A stretch of DNA of 11,921 bases from Methanobacterium sp. UBA410 (GTDB lineage: Archaea; Methanobacteriota; Methanobacteria; Methanobacteriales; Methanobacteriaceae), in the NCBI GenBank assembly GCA_002498385.1, contig DAHH01000016.1, positions 44,453-56,373 of the forward strand, in the 5' to 3' direction. Below the pieces are notes generated by a model, which was not told the origin of the DNA, did no database searches, and worked only from the letters and a program-made list of their open reading frames with translations. Numbering within the stretch: position 1 is the stretch's first letter; every line of letters starts with the position of its first letter. The position numbers and the translations under genes are program-made. Positions 6,418-11,921 of the stretch are shown here, in pieces.

Positions 6418-7911
6418 TTACTCCTGATCTTTTACCTGTTTTAATGGTTTTGAGAATTTTTTCTCGATTTCTGGCCTGTAAATCGTGTTCATTGAACAGA
6501 AGGGTATTATTCTTCCATCTGGCACGGCATAGTGAATAACGCACTGTTTAACCCTGTCGTGGTCGAAATTCCATGGGTCCATGAAGTGCATGCATGAAAC
6601 CAGAAGCGAGTTACGGTGGAACTCTCCTAGGGCTGCGTATGATCTCTCCTTGAATATCTGGGCAATTATGTTCTTAATGTCTATGGATTCTGGAGATTTG
6701 GACATGTCTATGGTTTTTGGGAGTTCAACTGAAGCCCGGGCCAGGACCTTTGCCTTGGCCATTATTCCACCCTTGTTGAGACTTTCTGTACTCTTGTTAA
6801 GGAGTTCGAAGAACCTATCAACATCTATAAACCGTGTGATTGGGATTATTTTATCCTTATCCACAAAGACGTAGGTTGCTGTTCCGCAGTGGGGGTTGCA
6901 TGTGAATGTAATCTCTGGTTTTCCACCTTCCAGAGCTTCAACGAAGTGTGAAATCGGCGTCACACAAGATGCAGGGTAAAAGTCTTCCACCTTTATCTGG
7001 GAATCCATCTGTTCTTCCACGTACTTCTCAAAGTCAGGGATTGTTACGCGCTGTTCTTCCACTTCATCAGATGGAGTTCTGCCTGCAAATGAAACAGGCT
7101 GGAAGTTCACACCCCTTATGATATCTATATTTTTAATTGCAAATCTTAGTATGTCACCGATCTGATCGTGATTTATTCCCTTTAAGAGTGTTGGAACCAG
7201 AACTATTCCAAGTCCTACCTTTCTGCAGTTTTCTATTGCTTCCAGTTTGGTTGAAAGCAGGTTTCTGTTTCTTATTTTGAGGTAAGGTTCCTCTGTAACA
7301 GCATCGAACTGGAGGTAAACAGTGTTCAGACCAGCTTCTTTAAGATCCTCTGCAAGCTGTGGATTTTTAGCGAGTTTTACACCGTTTGTTGCTATCTGTG
7401 TATGTACAAAACCTTCTTCCTTTGCAAGTTTAATGAGATCAACTATGTCCTTCCTGACAGTTGGTTCTCCACCAGCGTACTGTATTGCTGGAGTTGGGAC
7501 GGGCTTGTTGTTCCTTAAATTCCGAAGCATTTGCCTTATCTCTTCAAATGAAGGTTCATATAACCTTTTTGAAACTGCTGCGTTTGCGAAGCATACAGGG
7601 CACTTCATGTTGCACCTGTTGGTAACGTCTATGAGTCCAAGGATTGTGTGGCTCTCATGCTCCGAGCAGAGCCCGCAGTTCTCAGGACACTGGGACTTAA
7701 CTGCAGTCTGAGGATTTTCAAGGCCTTTACCTGTTTCACCATATTTTTTGGCCTTATCATAAAGTTCGCCGCTGCTCCAGTAAGTATTTTCGAATTTACC
7801 ATGTTCTTTGCACTCTTTCCTTATCATGATTTTGTCTTTGTCCTCGTAGACTTCAGCATCAAGTACCTCAAGGCATATTGGGCATAGACTTGTAGTTTTT
7901 TTTATAATCAT
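6418..7911 (-). CDS. tes: tetraether lipid synthase (radical SAM)
   Basis: Homologue of the radical-SAM tetraether synthase described for Methanocaldococcus MJ0619. That enzyme makes two sp3 C-C bonds between the phytanyl ends of two archaeol lipids to give caldarchaeol (GDGT) lipids. Visible metal ligands: a rubredoxin-like N-terminal site (C10, C13, C34), C75xxxC79xxC82, the SAM cluster C100xxxC104xxC107 (CNMKCPVC), and later cysteines C316, C338, C342, C440, C457 and C472. This fits the known set of three 4Fe-4S clusters plus one mononuclear iron. GGEP at 147-150 is the SAM-binding motif. The 497-residue form starts at the ATG at 7911, 4 nt after AGGTGA (7916-7921). A TTG/ATG-like extension to 7938 adds nine poor residues and is rejected. 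mptG follows directly; carS diverges upstream. Confidence 0.93.
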   Translation of the reverse strand: MIIKKTTSLCPICLEVLDAEVYEDKDKIMIRKECKEHGKFENTYWSSGELYDKAKKYGETGKGLENPQTAVKSQCPENCGLCSEHESHTILGLIDVTNRCNMKCPVCFANAAVSKRLYEPSFEEIRQMLRNLRNNKPVPTPAIQYAGGEPTVRKDIVDLIKLAKEEGFVHTQIATNGVKLAKNPQLAEDLKEAGLNTVYLQFDAVTEEPYLKIRNRNLLSTKLEAIENCRKVGLGIVLVPTLLKGINHDQIGDILRFAIKNIDIIRGVNFQPVSFAGRTPSDEVEEQRVTIPDFEKYVEEQMDSQIKVEDFYPASCVTPISHFVEALEGGKPEITFTCNPHCGTATYVFVDKDKIIPITRFIDVDRFFELLNKSTESLNKGGIMAKAKVLARASVELPKTIDMSKSPESIDIKNIIAQIFKERSYAALGEFHRNSLLVSCMHFMDPWNFDHDRVKQCVIHYAVPDGRIIPFCSMNTIYRPEIEKKFSKPLKQVKDQE

Positions 7912-7915
7912 TATT

Positions 7916-7921
7916 TCACCT
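7916..7921 (-). promoter_or_regulatory. Shine-Dalgarno site of tes
   Basis: AGGTGA on the minus strand lies 4 nt before the ATG at 7911. It matches the archaeal GGAGGTGAT consensus and decides the start of tes against the upstream extension. Confidence 0.75.
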
Positions 7922-7998
7922 GTAAATAGTTGATACAAAATTTATTCAATGGACAACATTTATCCACTAGATAACATAATTATAATCTTGTTTTAAAT

Positions 7999-8004
7999 GG
8001 AGGT
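7999..8004 (+). promoter_or_regulatory. Shine-Dalgarno site of carS
   Basis: GGAGGT, a full match to the consensus, lies 5 nt before the ATG at 8010. This is the strongest ribosome-binding site in the window. Confidence 0.8.
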
Positions 8005-8009
8005 AAACC

Positions 8010-8528
8010 ATGGATTCAAATTTTATCAATGTTTTCGTTTTATCGATGTATGCTATATACTTTATGTTGCCAGCATACCTTTCCAATGTTTCAGCATTAG
8101 CCTTTGGTGGTGGAACACCACTTGATTTCAACCATAACTTTCGTGATGGCCGTAGAATATTCGGTAAAGGGGTAACGGTGCGAGGAATCCTAGTTGGAGC
8201 CTTAATTGGAACCATAGTTGGATCAGTTCAGGGTTTTGTAGCTGGAAACATTGTTCAGGGTATAGTTCTGGGATTTTGTTTAGGTTTTGGAGCCCTTATA
8301 GGTGATGCCTGTGGGAGCTTCATTAAACGACGGATTAAAATTGAAAGCGGAAAACCCGCACCCCTTCTGGATCAGCTTGACTTCGTTGTTGGGGCCCTCT
8401 TCTTTGCATCGTTCATTGTTGTAGTACCTATTAACATGATTATTTTGATACTGATTATAAGTATATTTTTACACCTCGGTGCCAACATGGTTGCATACCT
8501 TTTAGGTTTGAAGGATGTTTGGTATTAA
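8010..8528 (+). CDS. carS: CDP-2,3-bis-(O-geranylgeranyl)-sn-glycerol synthase (CDP-archaeol synthase)
   Basis: This integral membrane enzyme transfers CMP from CTP to digeranylgeranylglyceryl phosphate, giving CDP-archaeol, the donor for archaeal polar head groups. The protein has 172 residues with about five hydrophobic segments (about 7-27, 57-76, 79-100, 123-140, 141-165). Conserved family loops are visible: NFRDGRRIFGKG (43-54), GALIGDACGSFIKRR (94-108) and KPAPLLDQLDF (115-125). The acidic residues there probably bind Mg2+ and CTP, as in the wider CDP-alcohol cytidylyltransferase group. It diverges from tes, so early activation and final tail-to-tail coupling of archaeol lipids share one control region. 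Oligo-T tracts follow the stop. Confidence 0.93.
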   Translation: MDSNFINVFVLSMYAIYFMLPAYLSNVSALAFGGGTPLDFNHNFRDGRRIFGKGVTVRGILVGALIGTIVGSVQGFVAGNIVQGIVLGFCLGFGALIGDACGSFIKRRIKIESGKPAPLLDQLDFVVGALFFASFIVVVPINMIILILIISIFLHLGANMVAYLLGLKDVWY

Positions 8529-8534
8529 ACAACC

Positions 8535-8568
8535 TTTTTACATAAAACTTTTTTTTACATAAACTTTT
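8535..8568 (+). terminator. oligo-T terminator of carS
   Basis: T5 (8535-8539), T8 (8549-8556) and T4 (8565-8568) follow the carS stop within 40 bp, separated by repeats of acataaa. Such multiple T tracts are typical intrinsic archaeal terminators. Confidence 0.55.
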
Positions 8569-8638
8569 GCATCAGCAACCCACTTTACTCATTTTTTTTA
8601 AAGATAGATTATCCTAGATGCCTCAGCCAGGCTTTGAG

Positions 8639-8672
8639 ATAATTGATGTCTACATATAATTGATGTCTACAT
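8639..8672. repeat. perfect 17-bp tandem duplication
   Basis: The unit ataattgatgtctacat occurs at 8639-8655 and immediately again at 8656-8672. It lies in the 218-bp gap between the convergent carS and M14-like genes, in which I see no gene. Confidence 0.8.
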
Positions 8673-8731
8673 TATTTACAGAAGGCATTCTACAAGAAAA
8701 TAACGTGTTACTTGTCTTTAAAAATAATCCT

Positions 8732-8744
8732 TAAAAATAAAAAC
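8732..8744 (-). terminator. oligo-T terminator of the M14-like gene
   Basis: On the minus strand GTTTTTATTTTTAA directly follows the TGA stop at 8747-8749. Another T5 lies further on, at about 8720-8724. Both fit archaeal oligo-T termination. Confidence 0.5.
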
Positions 8745-8746
8745 GA

Positions 8747-9481
8747 TCATTTAGAAGTTTGAGCATTTAACACGTTGAAAGACACGTCAAGCAACTTATA
8801 TGCCATGGTACCAGCTTCATCATTTCCACTAGTCTCAGGAGTCTCATATACAAATACAGGAATTCCTGCAGATGTTATTGGAAGGTCAACCCTTTTAATT
8901 GATGTGCTTTTAGGTCCTGAATCAACTGATCTTGTGTAGTAATTAAAATCTGACGTTGAATCATTGGACATTAAATTAGCAACAGATTCTCCCAGGGCCA
9001 GGGATTTAGAATCCATGGTGGGTGTTGCAATGTAAAAACCTTCACCGTAACCATCTTCATGGTCGTGGCAGATTATAACAAGGTCGCAACCAGATTTTTT
9101 TACATCTGGAATTATGTACTGAGCAGCAAGCGACTCACCATTACTCCTGCCTATCTTAAAATCTTCAGGATCGTTTGTAACATTGACCTGATAGTTCACA
9201 AGTTCAACATTGTGTTTGAGTGCATATGATTTTATAACAGAAGGTATAACTGTTTTAGAAACAGTTTCACGGGGATGCATTCCAGTTACTACTGCTATTT
9301 TAACTTTATGCCATGGAGAATATGCATAAACTTCTTTTGTAACATAACCATTGCTATTTGATCCTATCACTGAACTAAAACCAAATGATACCACCTGGTA
9401 CGTGTTTAAAAGTGCTAAAACAGTGACAGCTGCTACAAAAATTAGTAAAGTGATTGTAAGTATTTTTTTTACACCCGTCAT
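8747..9481 (-). CDS. predicted membrane-anchored M14-like metallopeptidase/amidase (244 aa)
   Basis: One hydrophobic helix (residues 7-25) after a short basic start (KK) predicts a membrane anchor or uncleaved signal, with the rest outside the cell. The exported part resembles the zinc carboxypeptidase (M14) / succinylglutamate-desuccinylase fold. TGMHPRE gives the HxxE zinc motif (H69, E72). CDLVIICHDHEDG gives a third His candidate (H139 or H141). PVFVYETPE (208-216) could supply the catalytic Glu (E213). At 244 residues it is shorter than usual M14 domains. Substrate is unknown: an outside location in a pseudomurein-walled archaeon makes a cell-wall peptide plausible (inference). The Shine-Dalgarno match is poor (GTGAT touching the ATG). 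A 100-bp gap with a hairpin separates it from mfnF, so it probably has its own promoter. Confidence 0.6.
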   Translation of the reverse strand: MTGVKKILTITLLIFVAAVTVLALLNTYQVVSFGFSSVIGSNSNGYVTKEVYAYSPWHKVKIAVVTGMHPRETVSKTVIPSVIKSYALKHNVELVNYQVNVTNDPEDFKIGRSNGESLAAQYIIPDVKKSGCDLVIICHDHEDGYGEGFYIATPTMDSKSLALGESVANLMSNDSTSDFNYYTRSVDSGPKSTSIKRVDLPITSAGIPVFVYETPETSGNDEAGTMAYKLLDVSFNVLNAQTSK

Positions 9482-9544
9482 ATCACATTAATATATTCAG
9501 ATATTAAATAAACATTTCTATTAAAAGCAGGTTTTTATTAAGAA

Positions 9545-9565
9545 TCAAACGTTCATCACGTTTGA
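9545..9565 (-). terminator. hairpin between mfnF and the M14-like gene
   Basis: TCAAACG (9545-9551) and CGTTTGA (9559-9565) form a perfect 7-bp stem with a 7-nt loop, 17 bp past the mfnF stop. The minus strand continues into only moderately T-rich sequence, so this is a possible transcript end or processing site of the mfnDF operon, not a classical terminator. Confidence 0.4.
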
Positions 9566-9581
9566 AACTTGAAACCTTAAC

Positions 9582-10616
9582 TTAATCATTAGTTCTCAAG
9601 TATTCCTCCATCATTATTGCAGTGCCAACGGCCGGGGCAACAACACAATCCTTCTTACTTAAGATGCTGTCCATACCCAGGTAATTTAATCCAGCAGCTT
9701 CGCTGGCTTTTTTTCCAATTGCATCCATTCCAAGGCCTGTTGTAATAACCGTGTCAATTTTATTCCTCCCTGAAACTTCAATTAAAGCTTCAGAAACCTT
9801 CTGGACCTGCATCCTGTGTATGAAACCTGCAATTTTTTCAACATCTTCTGGATCCAGAACATCCATGTCTCCACATACAACCCTTGAAATTCTCCTCATA
9901 CATTCTTCAACAGATTTTCCTGCACCATCTGGTGTGTTGCAGCTGTAATCTTCATTTTTTATGTTTCCAAGTACTGTGTGAACGTCTGCCGTGATTGCAA
10001 AGAGTTCTGAAGCCACCCTCACCCATGAACCATTCAATGGAACCTTGTCAACGATGTTTGCAACGTTTGTTCTGAGGGTGCCGCTGTAGACCAGCTCCCC
10101 AGTTTTAAGCCTTTCAAGGTCTGATACTCCCTTCGCACACTCTTTTCCATTTTTTATTGGAATTATATCTGTTGTTGTGCTTCCAGTGTCTATCATTATG
10201 CAGTTGGGTTCTATTTTTGCTGCTATTGGTGCTGTTGCAATCCAGTTTGCAGCTGCGGCTTGTAATGGATTTTTTTCAAGGTCTTCAAAGTTCACAATTC
10301 CATCAAGACCAACAAAGCCCACTGGAACCTCAAATATATCCTTTGATTTTTTTGCAACGTCCATTACTCCTTCTTTTTTTGTTTTGTAAGCATCAACAAG
10401 TTCTGCTGTCATTGAAACACCAACAGCATCAACATTGAAAGGTTTCAGGAGGTCCAGAAGGGCATTTGAAAGTTCATCATTTCTCATCCACATGGGCAAG
10501 TACTTAAAATCTGTTTCAACGTGTTTTACGTTACCTGACATGTCAAAGTCAACAATTGCAAGGTCTGTGTTTGCTCCGCCAATATCGAATCCTGCAACTC
10601 TAATTGTGTCTTTCAT
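9582..10616 (-). CDS. mfnF: methanofuran synthase step MfnF (APMF-Glu synthase)
   Basis: MfnF joins gamma-glutamyltyramine to the pyrophosphate-activated aminomethylfuran, forming the aryl-ether core of methanofuran, the first C1 carrier of methanogenesis. The protein has the ASKHA (hydantoinase/actin-like) nucleotide fold: phosphate loop 1 GFDIGGANTDLAIVD (9-23), loop 2 MIDTGSTTTDIIPI (141-154) and a late Gly motif TTGLGMDAIG (about 292-301). Its 344 residues match the family once annotated as 'H4MPT-linked C1 transfer pathway protein'. The ATG at 10616 overlaps the mfnD stop by 4 bp (ATGA, 10613-10616) with GTGAT just upstream, so the two proteins are translationally coupled and act in consecutive parts of the same pathway. 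Confidence 0.93.
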   Translation of the reverse strand: MKDTIRVAGFDIGGANTDLAIVDFDMSGNVKHVETDFKYLPMWMRNDELSNALLDLLKPFNVDAVGVSMTAELVDAYKTKKEGVMDVAKKSKDIFEVPVGFVGLDGIVNFEDLEKNPLQAAAANWIATAPIAAKIEPNCIMIDTGSTTTDIIPIKNGKECAKGVSDLERLKTGELVYSGTLRTNVANIVDKVPLNGSWVRVASELFAITADVHTVLGNIKNEDYSCNTPDGAGKSVEECMRRISRVVCGDMDVLDPEDVEKIAGFIHRMQVQKVSEALIEVSGRNKIDTVITTGLGMDAIGKKASEAAGLNYLGMDSILSKKDCVVAPAVGTAIMMEEYLRTND

Positions 10617-11692
10617 TTTATCACTTCTAAGTTAAGATCGTTGTTGTCCATCTTTCTAAACTTTACTTTTCCATTTATAGAAACTTCAGAAGGTAGTTTT
10701 CCTTTAACAGATCCAAAAATGGCCTCTCCAACGTTAAAGCTCAAAAGTTTTCTCAATGCCACATAGGGCGTTGTTAACCTTGAGTTCACTTCAACCACGT
10801 ACACATCATCTCCCAAAATCATGTCAACACCAACGTAACCCTTTAAACCATTAATGGATTCTACAACTTCTTTTGCAACTTCTTTTGCATTTTTTGAGAG
10901 CTCGTGTTCAAGGGGTACACATCCACCTTCATAGATTATTTTACCATTTTCTGTGTGAACATTCTGAAGGTTCAGACTCAATGGAACTGCTTTTTTACCA
11001 TCTGAAAGCAGACTCACACTTGCTGTCACTCCTTCAACGTACTCCTGGAGGAGAAAATATGGAAGTCTGGTGAGTGACTTTATGGCCATAGAGGCCTCTT
11101 TAAACTGGTTTAAATTTCTAACAATCTGTACCCCTTCGCATGAAACACCGTCTGCAGGTTTTACAACCATTGGATTTTCAGATCTCCCCTCGGTAACTGC
11201 CCAGTACTCCTTCCCCACTTCGTCCACACCATCAAAAAAGACCTTCTCTGTATTTATGAGGTGTTTTTTAAGGGATTCATTGTTCTCCAAAAGATCCTGC
11301 ATCCTGGACTTGTTGGTGCACATCATCACAGCCTCTGAAGTTGGCCCTATAACCTCAACACCGTTATCCTCAACGAGTTGAGTGAGTCCGTGGAGTATCA
11401 TGTCTTCCTCTGGTGCAACCAGGAAACATGTATCATAAGTTTGAATGTTCCCCTTCAACCATTCAGTTAGGTCTTCTGTGAGTTTAATGGGTTTAATCTG
11501 TGTATTTCCATTTAAATCCATATCTTCATCTGTAAGTTTTGAATTGTTTGAGATTAAATAATCAACTGAACAATCTGATTTCATGCCCTTAAAATCCGAT
11601 AAAAGTCCTGAGAGCATTGCCCTGCCCTCTGCAGTTATGGAAGGATCCTCCACACCCACTGCTGTTGCAAATTCAAAGATGAGTACCTTCAA
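10613..11692 (-). CDS. mfnD: tyramine-L-glutamate ligase
   Basis: This ATP-grasp ligase attaches the gamma-carboxyl of glutamate to tyramine, making gamma-glutamyltyramine for methanofuran. Family elements: N-terminal MKVLIFEFATAVG, the ATP-grasp lysine strand NPMVVKPADGVSCEGVQIV (173-191), the hinge FLLQEYVEGV (213-222) and the Mg-binding end GYVGVDMIL...YVVEVNSRLTTPY (285-310). Start choice: the frame stays open to an ATG at 11776, but those 28 extra residues (MKTCQKFYSY...) are unlike the family. TTG at 11692 gives the expected N-terminus and has AAGGAG ending 8 nt upstream (GGAG at 11701-11704), so I prefer the 359-residue TTG form. The stop overlaps the mfnF start by 4 bp. Confidence 0.9.
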   Translation of the reverse strand: MKVLIFEFATAVGVEDPSITAEGRAMLSGLLSDFKGMKSDCSVDYLISNNSKLTDEDMDLNGNTQIKPIKLTEDLTEWLKGNIQTYDTCFLVAPEEDMILHGLTQLVEDNGVEVIGPTSEAVMMCTNKSRMQDLLENNESLKKHLINTEKVFFDGVDEVGKEYWAVTEGRSENPMVVKPADGVSCEGVQIVRNLNQFKEASMAIKSLTRLPYFLLQEYVEGVTASVSLLSDGKKAVPLSLNLQNVHTENGKIIYEGGCVPLEHELSKNAKEVAKEVVESINGLKGYVGVDMILGDDVYVVEVNSRLTTPYVALRKLLSFNVGEAIFGSVKGKLPSEVSINGKVKFRKMDNNDLNLEVIK

Positions 11693-11734
11693 TTTTTCAA
11701 CTCCTTTAAAATAAAAATATACAATCCCAGGCCT

Positions 11735-11767
11735 TGCCAATTCTGGATAAGAATAAAATTTTTGGCA
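11735..11767 (-). promoter_or_regulatory. putative mfnDF promoter with flanking inverted repeat
   Basis: TGCCAA (11735-11740) and TTGGCA (11762-11767) are perfect 6-bp inverted arms, 21 bp apart. Between them the minus strand reads AAATTTTATTC (about 11751-11761), a possible TATA box predicting a start near 11730 and a leader of about 40 nt before the TTG. The arms could bind a dimeric regulator. A second TATA-like stretch, TGTATATTTTTA (about 11712-11723), would start transcription almost at the TTG and is less likely given the Shine-Dalgarno site. Confidence 0.35.
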
Positions 11768-11840
11768 GGTTTTCAATCAGGTCAAAGCCAGAACCATTTT
11801 AAGGTCCCTTTAGAAACTGGGATGCAACCATTTTTATAAC

Positions 11841-11921
11841 ATTGAATCTTTACATTACATTGAATCTTTACATTACATTGAATCTTTACATTACATTGAA
11901 TCTTTACATTACACTAAATCT
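11841..11921. repeat. 18-bp perfect tandem repeat, four copies at the window edge
   Basis: The unit attgaatctttacattac is perfect at 11841-11858, 11859-11876, 11877-11894 and 11895-11912. A diverged partial copy (actaaatct) begins at 11913 and runs to the window end, so the array may continue. There are no spacers. It lies upstream of mfnD, about 150 bp before its start. Confidence 0.9.

Larger units (their letters stand above)
7912..8009. promoter_or_regulatory. shared divergent promoter region of tes and carS
   Basis: This 98-bp spacer must drive both genes. The palindromic box ATTATAAT at 7979-7986 reads as a TATA element on both strands; for tes it predicts a start near 7955. For carS it would start inside or past the Shine-Dalgarno site, so AAAATTTATTC (about 7937-7947) is a better carS box, starting near 7965. 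The promoters would then overlap face to face. TTATC (7960-7964) and GATAA (7970-7974) form an inverted repeat around 5 bp between them. Positions are inferred. Confidence 0.4.

Noticed and set aside
6246..6539. Open frame on the plus strand across the mptG/tes junction
   Set aside because: It is antisense to two clearly recognised enzymes and has low-quality, Leu/Arg/Ser-rich composition.
7322..7711. 129-residue open frame opposite tes
   Set aside because: It is antisense to the radical-SAM core. It is long only because the opposing codons avoid stops.
7967..8215. Minus-strand open frame overlapping carS and the shared promoter
   Set aside because: It runs antisense to the start of carS and through the divergent control region, with no ribosome-binding site.
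10157..10438. Plus-strand open frames opposite mfnF
   Set aside because: They are antisense to the ASKHA phosphate loops. The translation is almost all Leu/Gln/Ser and is a reverse-strand artefact.
11693..11776. ATG-initiated extension of mfnD
   Set aside because: The 28 extra residues do not resemble the family, and the TTG at 11692 has a well-placed Shine-Dalgarno site.
11841..11921. CRISPR-like array
   Set aside because: The 18-bp units abut directly, with no spacers, and no cas gene is present.

Overview
The window looks like chromosomal DNA of a methanogenic archaeon of the order Methanobacteriales, most likely Methanobacterium or a close relative. The evidence is gene content: two methanofuran genes (mfnD, mfnF), a methanopterin gene (mptG), a homoaconitase small subunit of the coenzyme B pathway (hacB), a tetraether lipid synthase (tes), a CDP-archaeol synthase (carS) and an archaeal tRNA methylthiotransferase. 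AT-rich spacers, oligo-T tracts and Shine-Dalgarno sites of the GGAGGTGAT type fit this. The genus is inferred, not proven.

Layout. Positions 1-1190 hold a 64-residue zinc-ribbon gene (+) facing a zinc-ribbon membrane protein gene (-). Positions 1428-4461 carry three minus-strand genes: the tRNA-t6A37 methylthiotransferase, protein-L-isoaspartate methyltransferase (pcm) and an HVO_0476-like zinc-finger protein. Positions 4841-7911 hold a minus-strand series read tes, mptG, hacB. tes and mptG are 6 bp apart. carS (8010-8528, +) diverges from tes across a 98-bp spacer, so two steps of membrane lipid synthesis sit back to back. Positions 8747-9481 (-) encode a membrane-anchored protein with M14-like metallopeptidase motifs, and 9582-11692 (-) encode the overlapping mfnD-mfnF pair.

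How the genes fit together. CarS activates archaeol with CTP for polar head-group attachment. Tes later joins two such lipids tail to tail into tetraethers. MptG starts the aryl-ribose part of tetrahydromethanopterin. HacB, with a large subunit not present here, acts in the 2-oxoacid chain-extension route to coenzyme B. MfnD makes gamma-glutamyltyramine and MfnF couples it to the furan of methanofuran. Most of the window is therefore the methanogen's lipid and C1-cofactor metabolism.

I see no mobile element, CRISPR array, RNA gene or defence system. The least explained items are the M14-like exported protein, the shared tes/carS control region, and short direct or tandem duplications (12-25 bp periods) in most of the non-coding gaps, ending in four perfect 18-bp copies at the right edge. 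Several starts differ from the longest reading frame: tes begins at 7911, pcm at 3753, and mptG and mfnD probably use TTG.
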